The notes: generated by a model from the letters alone, not told the origin. 64,000 nucleotides of DNA from Helichrysum umbraculigerum (GCA_949592205.1 CATIUR010000004.1:88958337-89022336), one strand, 5' to 3'; numbered from the stretch's first letter, positions 11,613-22,763 are shown. Numbers and translations are program-made.

Positions 11613-12703
11613 TTGACAAGTTAGGGATTTATTGGGACTTAAAAGTAAGGGCTGGTTTATATCATAGATGGATAATATTATGCTTAAATATAAACTTAGT
11701 TAAGTAGTCTGGGTTAGCCTTTGTGAAGCAATGTAAGGTACCGTAAGTCGGTTGATTACTCTGTATAGCGTCGACAACACCTCCGGTGTAGTTAATACGT
11801 GGAAGCCGAGGAAAAACCGCAGTTACTAAGCCTTGTGGAATAACGGTAAATCTGTGATCAGCAGAGCTGGTACCGACTTGGTCCTTGGTTCATCAATGGA
11901 AACACTTTCAGTGGAGTACAGTGTAGTAATCACGGAAAGAGTCGTTGTTATCGGTCTATGTGAATCACCGAGTCATCACTTAATACCCAGACTCACCAAA
12001 CCATCGATAGAAAGTAATCAAGCACACTCTATAAACTTGGTCTTAAATGCTTTGTTTAGATTAGGTATTATTGTGGGGTTAAGAAAGGTCGGACATCGAG
12101 TTGGTTTGTCGCCTTATTCATGCACCCAGGGTTTCATCCCAGATAAGGGTCACTATACCTTCATCGGTTAGTGTTGTGGGCTGGATAAACTACTCCGATC
12201 AGAATCAGGATAGCCTAGTCGCCCAGTGACATACTGATCGAGAACTCTATCAGTAGGGGGCTAGTGCTCACTCCACATATACCTGAAATAAATAAAATAC
12301 AAACCTTTAGAACACGTTTTCATACATCATACATCATTCCAATCAATAAGGCTACCGAAATCATAGCAAACACCCTCTCTAGATTATCTGTTATCTACAT
12401 TTACTTTATCTGCTTTAATTTACATTTCCTGCCTAAGTATAAAAAACCAAAAACAAAACCACCAATCAAAATCTTTTAAAAACCCGCTAGATTGATAAGT
12501 ACGCCTGTTTCGTCCACGATCCACAATACACTGACTCAGAGAACGACCGTAGGTCATCCTTGCTGCTATACACCAATAGTAACTAGGTATACTTAGGCCC
12601 CGCAAATATAAATTTTAAAACCCTCTGATCGCCGCTCTAAACGAGAGGTCCGCAACGACGCGAGTAAAATCGCGACCGACCGTTCGGGCGGCATCAAGCT
12701 TTT

Positions 12704-12721
12704 TGGCGCCGCTGCCGGGGA
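12704..12721 (+). other. Primer-binding site of element C (tRNA-Asp type)
   Basis: TGGCGCCGCTGCCGGGGA begins seven bases after the LTR. It matches the complement of a plant tRNA-Asp 3' end apart from one base, and this primer type is reported for Athila-like elements. tRNA identity is from memory. Confidence 0.75.
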
Positions 12722-12947
12722 GTCAGCCGTAAGATCTGAAGACGTTCCAGACGAATTTTTTCTTTCTAGTATCCCGTAGTTTAGTTTAGTTTTCAATTTT
12801 TCCTTGTTCCATTCGAAAATTCCTTCCCACAACACACAACGATATTTGACCCGATCATCCGGATTCGAATCTCTCACTTTCGTACCCGATCCTGAGACGA
12901 TCATCCGAACGATCCGCAAGGAGAAACGCTTCCGCAACCGACAACCG

Positions 12948-15900
12948 ATGGCTGCACGTGTCACGCTTGCCGATAGCACCAAACCATCAATTGAAGGTCG
13001 AGGTGGACCCATCAGCTATCCGGTCATCGACGGCGCGTCCTTCGAGCTTAAACATCATATCGTTCAGCTTATCAAGGAATTCTGCCAATTCCATGGTTTA
13101 CCCCATGACGATCCTAACGCCCACATCAACCGATTCATTCAGACTACCAACTCGTACAAGCAGAACGGGGTTGATCAGGATATAGTCCGTCTATACCTAT
13201 TCCCCTATTCGCTTACTCACCACGCTTTGACTTGGTTTGAGGGATTAGAGACCGGCTCTATCACCTCCTGGACGGATATGGCTACAAAATTCCTTACTAA
13301 GTACTTTCCTCCGGCTAAGCAAACCAAGTACAAGAATGACATTATGAACTTCCACCAAGCTCATGATGAGTCTATCTACACAGCATGGGAGAGATACAAG
13401 AGTCTGTTGAACAAATGCCCTAACCACCTTATAGAGAAAACCAGCCAGCTGTGCACGTTTTACAACGGTCTCGCTCCAAACCATCGCACTACCCTTGACG
13501 CCGCTGCTCAGGGCAACTTCATGCAACTCACCGATGAGGAAGCTTGGAACTTGATCGAGAATATGACGATGCACCATCACGACTGGAACTCTGGTGAGCA
13601 TTCCTCACCATCAGCACCGATTGCTGCACCCAATCCATTCCAGACCGAAGCTATCAAGTCTCTGACAGAGAAGATCGAGCACCTAACAAAGCAGATCGGC
13701 GAAATGAAGAAACCATCCCAGCACGCCCATCAAGTTAATGCATGCCAGAACTGTGCCAACCTCCCAACAGAAAGTTATAAGGTTGAGTACGAGGATCCTG
13801 CTGACGGAACGGTTTACTATGCTCAATTTCCAGCTCGCCAACAAAATCCACCTGGCTTCGCTCGAACCTCTCCGCCTAGGACTAGAGGCACCCAATACCC
13901 ACCTAGAAACCAACCACCCTTTCAGCCCAACTACCAACCTAGGTACCCTTCTTACCAACAACAACCCCAACTCACCTATAACCAACCACTATCATTGACT
14001 GCACCCGACGCAGCTCAATCAACCGAACCCTCTAAAACCATAGTACCCATTACTAGTACGGATGATACCCTCACTAAGTTCATCCAAGGCCAGCACCAAA
14101 TTAACCAAAAGACTAGCGCTAGGCAGGACCAAACCGACCTATTCATTAGGAACCAACTGGCCGTTCTCAAAAATCTTGAGACCCAGATAGGACAGCTAGC
14201 CCAACGTCTTGACTCTAGGCCCCAGGGTAATCTCCCTAGTAACACGGTACAGAACCCACACGTAGAAGAGGCCAAACAGATGAGTACTACAGACAAAAAG
14301 GTGGCACCGAGCCAACCTCCCACTCCTTATCCGGTGAAGGAAGATACTCCTGTCCCGACGACAGTTGAGTCCCCGTCTGTCCCTACACCACAAAGGGAAG
14401 TACGCATCCCGTTTCCCGGCCGTCTTAAGAAAGCCTATAAGGCTAACGACTTCCGTCTCGATGGAAAGTTCGTGGACACCGTGTCCCGAACCCCTTCCAG
14501 TTCAAAATACATCCTGAAACTCTTGTCAACCAAGGATAAGGTACCCGAAGTACCCAATGTCCCACTGAACGCGGAATGTTCAGCTCTTATAAAGAACTCT
14601 ATCCCTGAGAAATTAGGTGATAATGGACGCTTTACCCTTCCCTGTTCGATCTATCACTCGGGCATGATACACTCTCTAGCCGACCTAGGAGCCAGTATCA
14701 ACTTGATGCCCTATTCACTTTACACTAGATTGGAATTAGGACCCCTTAAACCGACCAAAATGAGTGTCCAGCTAGCTGACCAATCCATTAGACACCCTAA
14801 GGGAATAGCTGAGAACATCATGGTTCAAGTTGATAAGTTCCTATTTCCCACAGACTTTGTAGTGATGGACATTCAGGAGGATGTCCATATCCCTATCATC
14901 TTAGGAAGACCATTCTTGAACACCGCACGCACTATCATAGATGTTTATTCTCAGACTATCAGTCTTAGATCTCATGGAGAGACTATCACCTTCAAGATCG
15001 ATCAAGCTGATCAGTCTATCACAGAGCATGCGGAGATATGTGCGATTTCGACAGGAAGAGTTACCACGGATGATGATTCTGAACCAGACACCCCTATGTC
15101 TGACGAGCCCATCACGATTACTTCCGACACTGAGGAAGAAGAGATAGAAGAGGAGACTAAGGAAGAAGAAGAGGAGATAGAAGAAGAAGAAGAGGAAGAG
15201 CCAGAGGAAGCTACACCGCCACACATTCCTGAGACACACCCTCCGACCGCAGAGATCATGCAGATAGACTATGCTTTGAACTACATCCCTCTGCCGGAGA
15301 GCGACTCAAAGGAACCTTCGATTGACCACTCCTTGGATGATGAGTCTCTACTTAAGCCACATATACCTCCTCGAGGGATTCCACCCCTTGACTCATCCGA
15401 GCCTCGATCACATTTCGAGCTTGGAGGTACATTTGGATCAGGTGATGATTCTGATTCCCAAGACGAGAGGGATATCGAGATGGACTCTTCCCAGCCAGTA
15501 TCACAGATCACCGACGAGTCTCAGCCACTCACCGACGCTGTTGAGTTTCCAGACACTTCAGCAACCGAGAGTGACGATGACGATATCGTTCTCATGGATG
15601 TTCCGATCGATACCCGCTCCATTCGTCTTCACCACACTCCAATCATTCTCCCTCCAGTCATTATCCCTCCTCCTACTACAGGAAATACCGAAATCCCAAT
15701 CGTGTCTGAACCAGAAGAAATGCTTAGTGCTATTGAAGAACACGAGGAGGATTTCCAAACTCTGATTGCGATTATACGAGATTCTACTATTGAATACATG
15801 CAACGTCAGAGGGATATTATTGAGGACATTGAGACTGAATATGAGGTTTATCGAGCCAACTCCTACCTGAGTCCGCAACATCTAGTTAGTCGCATCAATG

Positions 15901-16859
15901 CCTTTGCCAACGACCTCGCAGGAGAATCATCAGACAATGATGAGCCTTTCCCCGATGAAGAGGAATTCTATGAAACACAGAAGACCACGTATGGCCGGGT
16001 GTATCAAGCATTTATCAGGTCCGCATTTCCATATTCGCACCAACAGATGGAGTTTCTCCAAAATTTCAGACACAACATGGATTATGCTACTGGGAATCCT
16101 GAAAACGAAGTAGATGTTCAGCTAATGGCGGATCTCAAGGGACTTCTAGATTCTATGGCCGATAATAATCACATTGACGAGTCCTCACCACACAGGTTTT
16201 TCATCAGCTGCACTATCGAGCATCACGCCCAGATAATTGTCGAAAAGTTAGAACACGTCAGTTCAGACGAGAGAGCACGTGCCATCTCTTCTTCTGTTCC
16301 AGAAGGTTTGACGGTTAACGTTGCATATTTCGTCTCTGAACGACTTAAAGACATTTTCGGTTCTATCCTATGGGAGCAGCCCAGACAGCTATTCCACAAT
16401 GGGTTACGAGAGGTTTACAACAGGATGATTAACATCTTCCTGAAACCAGAGCTCACGTATACCGACCATCAGAAACAGCTGATCCAAGGCATATTCAGAT
16501 CCATTGAAGAACTAGGGCAAGACATCAGCAATGCCACTCATGAGGACATCCACCTACGCTTCTTCGGATTTATGGACACCCTACGGACAGATCGACCGGT
16601 GCGTGAGACGCTTGAGCACGATGGAGCCACCCTTGTGGTCACTAATGGACCAATCTCCAAGGCAGTCCAAGATGCTATAATGGATCTTTTATACTTGCAA
16701 AGAACTGCTGAGGAGCATCTCCATACCTATCCTCTTCATGTGGCAAGAATCCCGAACATCACAGAAGTCGTCACACGACATTTTATGAGATTCTACCCAC
16801 CAAACCCCAGGACACTTCCATTCCGCATCCCAAGTCCTGGGAGATCCTCTTCTGGCTGA
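12948..16859 (+). CDS. Element C Gag-protease with a long C-terminal region of unknown function
   Basis: This is an uninterrupted 1303-codon frame from the first in-frame ATG. Residues about 60-210 are a Gag capsid domain (HHALTWFEGL, FLTKYFPPAKQ, WERYKSLLNKCP). A CQNC pair near residue 267 is all that remains of a zinc knuckle. A Pro/Gln-rich linker follows. Protease lies near residues 565-670, with DLGASINLMP (Asp 579) and IILGRPFL. Next come a stretch of mainly Glu (about 725-760) and roughly 500 residues that I do not recognise, acidic at first and then helix-like without membrane segments. The protein should package element RNA and process itself. Coding potential continues upstream in frame to 12804 (DPETIIRTIRKEKRF), resembling Athila Gag starts but lacking an ATG. 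Reverse transcriptase and integrase are absent. Confidence 0.9.
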   Translation: MAARVTLADSTKPSIEGRGGPISYPVIDGASFELKHHIVQLIKEFCQFHGLPHDDPNAHINRFIQTTNSYKQNGVDQDIVRLYLFPYSLTHHALTWFEGLETGSITSWTDMATKFLTKYFPPAKQTKYKNDIMNFHQAHDESIYTAWERYKSLLNKCPNHLIEKTSQLCTFYNGLAPNHRTTLDAAAQGNFMQLTDEEAWNLIENMTMHHHDWNSGEHSSPSAPIAAPNPFQTEAIKSLTEKIEHLTKQIGEMKKPSQHAHQVNACQNCANLPTESYKVEYEDPADGTVYYAQFPARQQNPPGFARTSPPRTRGTQYPPRNQPPFQPNYQPRYPSYQQQPQLTYNQPLSLTAPDAAQSTEPSKTIVPITSTDDTLTKFIQGQHQINQKTSARQDQTDLFIRNQLAVLKNLETQIGQLAQRLDSRPQGNLPSNTVQNPHVEEAKQMSTTDKKVAPSQPPTPYPVKEDTPVPTTVESPSVPTPQREVRIPFPGRLKKAYKANDFRLDGKFVDTVSRTPSSSKYILKLLSTKDKVPEVPNVPLNAECSALIKNSIPEKLGDNGRFTLPCSIYHSGMIHSLADLGASINLMPYSLYTRLELGPLKPTKMSVQLADQSIRHPKGIAENIMVQVDKFLFPTDFVVMDIQEDVHIPIILGRPFLNTARTIIDVYSQTISLRSHGETITFKIDQADQSITEHAEICAISTGRVTTDDDSEPDTPMSDEPITITSDTEEEEIEEETKEEEEEIEEEEEEEPEEATPPHIPETHPPTAEIMQIDYALNYIPLPESDSKEPSIDHSLDDESLLKPHIPPRGIPPLDSSEPRSHFELGGTFGSGDDSDSQDERDIEMDSSQPVSQITDESQPLTDAVEFPDTSATESDDDDIVLMDVPIDTRSIRLHHTPIILPPVIIPPPTTGNTEIPIVSEPEEMLSAIEEHEEDFQTLIAIIRDSTIEYMQRQRDIIEDIETEYEVYRANSYLSPQHLVSRINAFANDLAGESSDNDEPFPDEEEFYETQKTTYGRVYQAFIRSAFPYSHQQMEFLQNFRHNMDYATGNPENEVDVQLMADLKGLLDSMADNNHIDESSPHRFFISCTIEHHAQIIVEKLEHVSSDERARAISSSVPEGLTVNVAYFVSERLKDIFGSILWEQPRQLFHNGLREVYNRMINIFLKPELTYTDHQKQLIQGIFRSIEELGQDISNATHEDIHLRFFGFMDTLRTDRPVRETLEHDGATLVVTNGPISKAVQDAIMDLLYLQRTAEEHLHTYPLHVARIPNITEVVTRHFMRFYPPNPRTLPFRIPSPGRSSSG

Positions 16860-18449
16860 TCCAAGAGGAAAAGTCGAGCCCTCGACTCTAAATAGAAGCG
16901 CTTCTCGGGAGGCAACCCGTGCAATAAGTATCCTTAGTATTAGTATTAGTAGTATTAGTTTTAAATTCCAAGAAGTGATATATCTCTGACTATCTTTCAC
17001 ACTTGGGTATACCAAATGCTTTCAAAACACCACTTCAGCTTTTACCACCTAATCCAGGAAAATAGGAATTAAATTTTAAACAAGACATGTGTTTCGAGCA
17101 TTTGAGGTACTTGCGTGCTACTTTCATGCATTATGCTCGAACTCGTTTAAAAACACATGACTTAAAACTCGTTTTGAATTTGAAAACATCTTTTCATTCT
17201 GGATTTAGGCACTTTCGGTAAAAAGCTATAATAAGAAGTCGGTAAAAATATACCCAACGTGTTCACACCTACGAGATATCTTCACAAGAGAGTGAAAGAA
17301 GTGTAAAGATGGAGGACAAAGCTGCTAATTGTAAACTGCGCACGCCAAAGCCGAAAGATCTACATGGAGCCGCCGCTAAAGAAGAATTCCTGTCAGGATC
17401 TCCTCTTCAGCGCATCTTCCAGAATTCCATCCTTCTACATTCGCTTCAATAGGGGAGTTCTCTCGTTCTCACTCTCGTTTTTGATATGATTGTTAGCTTT
17501 AAATTCTCATTAAAGTAGTCTATGCCATATCCCCAGCTTATCACTAAGTGTGGGATTCCAGCCCAAAACAAACACTTGAGTAACATTTTCCGATATGTTC
17601 AAACTCTAAGTGTGGGATTTTTCTCAAATCCCAACTCAAGAGAACATTAGGGACAATGTTCCTCTAAGTGTGGGATAGCGGTATAGAATACCTTAGGTTT
17701 GCTTGTTTGATTCTTATTTCCAAAAGCAATCTCGGAAAATGTTCCTCAATTTGTTTAAAAAACTCACTTTTGCTAAAATTTTCAAAATTTTTGAGTTAAA
17801 ATGTCTTAAGAAGGAGCATTTTCATATATGAGTAGGGTATTTTGGAAATTAAGAGTAAATAAGATAGGAATTTCTTAGGTCTAAAATGATAATCTAAAAG
17901 GGGCATCGCATGGCTAGGCACAAACAAACCCAAAAAACTTGCAGTGAGGTATCTTGAGCCAATATAAGCATTCATCTTTAATGCTTCACTATTCGTTTGT
18001 TTGAGTGTGCCGATGCATGCATCTGGAATTAGAACTTGCTCCTGGTATGCACTTCGAGACCACATTGGTAGAGTACCGTACGCGGTATAGGTGCAGTTAG
18101 ATGACCTTGACATTCCTTAGGATTTAACCCATTTTTATCATATCTCTTCAAGCCCAAAACCCTTCCAACACTCATCTTTAGTGTTGATGATCCGCTTAGA
18201 TAACCCTGTTGAGCCTTAACCTTTTCGTTTCTTTCAAAACCCTTTAAATCTTAACCCATTTATTCCACACCCACCAAAAATCTTATCTTAGAAATTTTAA
18301 ACTTGTGGAAAATGTCATTTAAATGTCCTTTTTGCTTTCACTCCAAATCACAAATACTAGTGTTTACTCAAATTCTCTCGCGTGCGTTCCCTTGATAAAT
18401 CAAAAGTTGAGAGTTTATGGTGTGAAAAATTGACACCAAGTAAACGCAA

Positions 18450-18577
18450 AGTCATCAAAAGGATGAAAAAGATGAAAGAAAGAAAAGGATTTCAAAAGGG
18501 CAAAAGAAAGAAACAAAATAAAATCCCTAGAAAAGCCCAAAAAGAGAAACAAAAGAAAAAGAAAAAAAAAATAGAAT
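18450..18577 (+). other. Long purine-rich tract in element C
   Basis: About 128 bases consist almost only of A and G (AAAGAAAG, AAAAAGAGAAAC). It might act as an extra plus-strand priming site or only be low-complexity sequence. The open frame across it (Lys-rich) is a result of composition. Confidence 0.5.
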
Positions 18578-19243
18578 AAAGCTAAGTGCTTCAAATCTCT
18601 CGAAAATTCCCGCTCTTATAAAAGTCATAAATTCCTTCGTGTATTTTCAAAAGATAGAAGTCAAAATAGCTATCTTCCCGTACTGTTATCCGTTTCCGTT
18701 TTCGTTAAAAAGGTTGTTTAAATAATGTTTTTCAAAAGTTTAGAAGTCCTAAGACAAGCAGAACCCTTTATAACAATTAAAAATTTCCACTTATCCATAC
18801 CCCGTAACCCTCACCTGCCATTACAACCCACTTTGAATGTCCTGGGATAGCTAGCACCGTCCTCACCTAAGTGGTGGAGATATGATTCTCGAGCAAGCCT
18901 ATGACGATGGATGTTGCATGACTGGCTTATGAGCGATTTCGTTTGATTAGATTGATAGGTAACCCGAAACACTTCTTGAGTGAATTGAGTGACCACCTTG
19001 TGAGATCGCCTAGTCATGTATATTCCAAGATCGCGAGAATCGAAAGCATGCCTAAGAGAATCATTTCATGCCTCTGAAAGGAATACCTTACTTTCTCTTA
19101 TTTCCAGGATATGTTACTTGTATATGAAGATGGTTGTTTTTGTTATATTTTGACTCACCCCAAAAATAAACTCGTTTTTTTTTCAAAATGTTTTTCCTAA
19201 AAGCAGGTGAGAATTTTGAGTTTTGCTTGAGGACAAGCAAAGT

Positions 19244-19259
19244 CTAAGTGTGGGATATT
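19244..19259 (+). other. Polypurine region before the 3' LTR of element C
   Basis: CTAAGTGTGGGATATT leads directly into TGATGACACG. The GTGTGGGA core sits where the plus-strand primer is expected, after GAGGACAAGCAAAG, a context common in Athila-like elements. Confidence 0.6.
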
Positions 19260-21814
19260 TGATGACACGCAAAAAGTCATGTTTTTGTGTGCCATTATCT
19301 CACCATTTTAGCCCAATTATTAATGAAAACACTTAAATATGAACTTAAACATCACATTTCATCATAAGGGCTAAAATATAGACGATGTTTCAAGAATCAA
19401 TCAAAAAGACCTAAAAACGAGTAAAATAGAGCACAAACGATCATTGAATCCTCCGTTCACGCATTTAAGCACAATTTGATCTATACTTGGAATTTTGACC
19501 TCTAACTTATGTCATTTTCTTCGTTAGGAAATTACGAAACCGTGAGCGCGAGAATCACTCAAAACGGATAAACGACGAAGAAGTTACGCCCGAACGAAGA
19601 AACGAAGAACCGAAGAATCAGGATACGGGAGAGCTAGACCGTATACGGCCAAACTAGACCGTATACGGCCTAGCACAGACCGTATACGGCCTAGCTAGAC
19701 CGTATACGGCCTAGCACAGCCGTATACGGCTTGTGTTCTCCCGTATTCACCCTACGTTCTCCCGTATACGCTCCAGTTCTCCCGTATTTGCCCTAGCTCA
19801 ACCGTATCGTGCGTTTAGGCGATTAAAATCGGATTTTTATTCGGGTTTGCGATACGGTTGTGCGTTTGAATTTTTGGATACGGTCTACGGATACGGTTGT
19901 GCGAGTTCTATATATAGAGGCTTCATTTCTTCAACATCCACACATCCAATCAACACACTATCCACACATTCAAGAATCACTCCAACAATCACTCTTTTAC
20001 GTTTTTAATTTCTTAGTTTAGTTAGTAGATTTCTCTCTCTAGCACTACTCTTAGGAGTTAGAGGAGAAATATTAGGATATAATTAGTCGTAGATTAGCGG
20101 CTAGTTAGAAGGGGCAATATTGTAATATCGCTTGGCGCGTACTAGGAGTTCTGCTCATGTAACGTTCAAGTTGTATTCAGCTACGCTCTTATTACGGTTA
20201 TATCTATCCTTTATCTATTTCATTATGATGATTGTTATTACTGTTGTCATGCTAGATTTAGGATTGGTTGCCATGATTAGCGAGTAGTGATATTGCGTGT
20301 TTGCTATGATGTAGTTAGTCGTAAATTGCTTGGAATGATGCTATGAAAATTAGTGCTTTGATTCACTTTCTATTTATGATTTTAAACCTATCAAACTAAT
20401 CGCCTTTCAACCAGTAAACGTGATTACAGCCTTAATGATGGGACGTCGCGAACCCCATCAAAGGTACTTAGTTATCTGTGTCAAACATGAACATGGTCTG
20501 ATTTGTTAATCGTGTAAATATCGCTTTCTAAGTGAACGCTAAGTACATCGTCATCGTGGAAATACTGCTTTCTAATCTGAACGCAAAGTACACTGTGATT
20601 ATGGAAATATGGTTTTCTAACTGAACACCAAGTACACTGGAGCCGTGGAAATAATGCTTTCTATTCTGAACGCAAAGTACACTGTACCCGTGGAAATATG
20701 GTTTTCTAACTGAACGTGAATATTACACTGTTGACAAGTTAGGGATTTATTGGGACTTAAAAGTAAGGGCTGGTTTATATCATAGATGGATAATATTATG
20801 CTTAAATATAAACTTAGTTAAGTAGTCTGGGTTAGCCTTTGTGAAGCAATGTAAGGTACCGTAAGTCGGTTGATTACTCTGTATAGCGTCGACAACACCT
20901 CCGGTGTAGTTAATACGTGGAAGCCGAGGAAAAACCGCAGTTACTAAGCCTTGTGGAATAACGGTAAATCTGTGATCAGCAGAGCTGGTACCGACTTGGT
21001 CCTTGGTTCATCAATGGAAAAACTTTCAGTGGAGTACAGTGTAGTAATCACGGAAAGAGTCGTTGTTATCGGTCTATGTGAATCACCGAGTCATCACTCA
21101 ACACCCAGACTCACTAAACCATCGATAGAAAGTAATCAAGCACACTCTATAAACTTGGTCTTAAATGCTTTGTTTAGATTAGGTATTATTGTGGGGTTAA
21201 GAAAGGTCGGACATCGAGTTGGTTTGTCGCCTTATTCATGCACCCAGGGTTTCATCCCAGATAAGGGTCACTATACCTTCATCGGTTAGTGTTGTGGGCT
21301 GGATAAACTACTCCGATCAGAATCAGGATAGCCTAGTCGCCCAGTGACATACTGATCGAGAACTCTATCAGTAGGGGGCTAGTGCTCACTCCACATATAC
21401 CTGAAATAAATAAAATACAAACCTTTAGAACACGTTTTCATACATCATACATCATTCCAATCAATAAGGCTACCGAAATCATAGCAAACACCCTCTCTAG
21501 ATTATCTGCTATCTACATTTACTTTATCTGCTTTAATTTACATTTCCTGCCTAAGTATAAAAAACCAAAAACAAAACCACCAATCAAAATCTTTTAAAAA
21601 CCCGCTAGATTGATAAGTACGCCTGTTTCGTCCACGATCCACAATACACTGACTCAGAGAACGACCGTAGGTCATCCTTGCTGCTATACACCAATAGTAA
21701 CTAGGTATACTTAGGCCCCGCAAATATAAATTTTAAAACCCTCTGATCGCCGCTCTAAACGAGAGGTCCGCAACGACGCGAGTAAAATCGCGACCGACCG
21801 TTCGGGCGGCATCA
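19260..21814 (+). repeat. 3' LTR of element C
   Basis: It is 2555 bp, the same length as the 5' LTR, with about sixteen differences by eye (for example the fourth CCGTATACGG is intact here). It ends GGCGGCATCA at 21814 and is followed by the GTAAA duplication. Confidence 0.95.
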
Positions 21815-21819
21815 GTAAA
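21815..21819. repeat. Target-site duplication of element C, right copy (GTAAA)
   Basis: Matches 10137-10141. The LTR of element B resumes directly after it. Confidence 0.95.
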
Positions 21820-21950
21820 CATTTCAATTATCAATATATTTTGTTAAAACGACGCATATAGAGTCGTTTACTATATATCTTTGTGCTTTGTTATTGAATA
21901 GTAACACCCAAATCAAGCTTCCGCAAATCATCAAATTTGGGGGTGTTACA
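21820..21950 (+). repeat. 3' LTR of element B, last 131 bp
   Basis: The sequence matches LTR A at 4083-4213 with only a few differences and closes with GGGTGTTACA. It is the far side of the LTR split by element C. Confidence 0.95.
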
Positions 21951-22558
21951 ATTTGTGACAACAGATCTAGCTTGTACTAGTACTAATAATTATTGTAATC
22001 AAGTGTGTACAATTGATTTTTGAATTGTAATAATTGATATGATATTAGTTTGTTGTTAATATTCATTAAATATATCAGTAAGATAAAGTGTTATACGAAT
22101 ATCGAGAATGAAAATGCAAACTAAAGTCTGTCTGCGAGATGAGATCTCAAGTCGTAGGATTGAGTTCTGCGAGTCGAGATCTGGGCTCGCAGAGGTGGCA
22201 ACGAACCGAGACCAGAATGGGCTTGGTTTTGGGCTGCGAAGTCAGTCGACTCGCAGAGCCCATCGGGCTGCGAGTCGAGTCGGCAGAAATCATATATATA
22301 CAAAATTAGGTTTAAACCGTAAAAAAAACTTTTGCCATTCGTTTTTTTTTCAGAGCATATAATCGAATTCTAAGCATTCTAAGGTTAGGTATTGATTGAT
22401 TAACATTAATTAATCGATACAAAACCTTGTTGAGTAATCAATTCGCTATTATCTTGCGAAACAATTCGTTCACAATCCGTGAACCAAGTATTGAGGAATT
22501 CCGCGCCTTAATACCTAAAGATAACCTTGTTATCGATCCATAACACACGGGACTTACA
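21951..22558 (+). repeat. 5' LTR of element D, first 13 bases missing
   Basis: Aligns with 38671-39274. It includes a cluster of GCGAGTCGAG-like words (22130-22285), a TATATATA box at 22293-22300 and the terminal GGGACTTACA. Its beginning lies beyond elements A to C, left of the window. Confidence 0.92.
22293..22300 (+). promoter_or_regulatory. Probable TATA box of the D 5' LTR
   Basis: TATATATA follows the GCGAGTCGAG cluster. The 3' LTR has the same box at 39012-39019. Confidence 0.6.
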
Positions 22559-22560
22559 AT

Positions 22561-22572
22561 TGGTATCAGAGT
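22561..22572 (+). other. Primer-binding site of element D (tRNA-Met type)
   Basis: TGGTATCAGAGT begins two bases after the LTR and matches the complement of the initiator tRNA-Met 3' end, the usual primer of plant Copia elements. Confidence 0.9.
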
Positions 22573-22763
22573 TTTCGGGCTAAATACGATTAAGTTCGAG
22601 GTATTTGGATAATAACGGTTGATTTAGGGTTGTTGGTACGTGCAATAGTGCGTAAAAATGATCAAAATCAGTCTCTGGAAGTGTTTAGGTTCGAATTTGA
22701 CCGAAATCTTAGGGTTTAGTCGATCAAAAACCTAAAATTTTCGTTTTTGGGGTTTTCAGCCGA

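Larger units (their letters stand above)
10142..12696 (+). repeat. 5' LTR of element C
   Basis: The 2555-bp LTR starts TGATGACACGCAAAAAGTCA and ends GGCGGCATCA. It carries five CCGTATACGG palindromes (10521-10611, one degenerate), a TATATATA box at 10791-10798 and five 45-bp tandem units (11393-11612). Small open frames at 10615-10890 and 11833-12171 recur in the 3' LTR only because the LTRs are near-identical; I see no sign that they are genes. Confidence 0.95.
16860..19259 (+). other. Non-coding 3' internal region of element C
   Basis: No substantial open frame is seen in 2.4 kb. A short hairpin word, CGGGAGGCAACCCG, lies at 16905-16918. CTAAGTGTGGGAT occurs at 17544, 17606 and 17664 and again at 19244, just before the 3' LTR. 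A strongly purine-rich tract spans about 18450-18577. Such long non-coding tails are usual in Athila and related elements. Confidence 0.8.
10142..21814 (+). mobile_element. Element C: Athila-like Gypsy element coding only Gag-protease
   Basis: A complete 11.67-kb element with two 2555-bp LTRs, a primer-binding site, one long open frame, a 2.4-kb non-coding tail and a perfect 5-bp duplication, inserted in the LTR of element B. The LTRs differ at about sixteen places that I could see, roughly 0.6%, so insertion was recent. The Gag and protease resemble Athila-group elements, and the primer site matches the tRNA-Asp type often reported for that group. No reverse transcriptase, RNase H or integrase is present in any frame. 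It is therefore non-autonomous, comparable to the TR-GAG class, and must borrow pol from a relative. Confidence 0.92.
4214..21950 (+). mobile_element. Element B: Tekay-like Gypsy element, nested in D and itself split twice
   Basis: The visible part of B is a gag fragment, a pol gene and a 3' LTR (7729-10141 plus 21820-21950) split by element C. Its left part lies beyond element A and outside the window. The base after its LTR, 21951, continues in the 5' LTR of Copia element D; the intact 3' LTR of D shows the uninterrupted target. The 5-bp duplication should be ATTTG (21951-21955). B is defective: an internal deletion joins gag to the end of protease, with one nonsense codon and one frameshift in pol. 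Confidence 0.85.

Noticed and set aside
10615..12479. Small open frames in LTR C (10615-10890, 11833-12171, 12264-12479) repeated in the 3' LTR
   Set aside because: They recur because the LTRs are near-identical, overlap the TATA box or leader, and show no recognisable protein.
18382..18579. Lys-rich open frame in the purine tract of element C
   Set aside because: A result of nearly pure A/G composition, with no other support.
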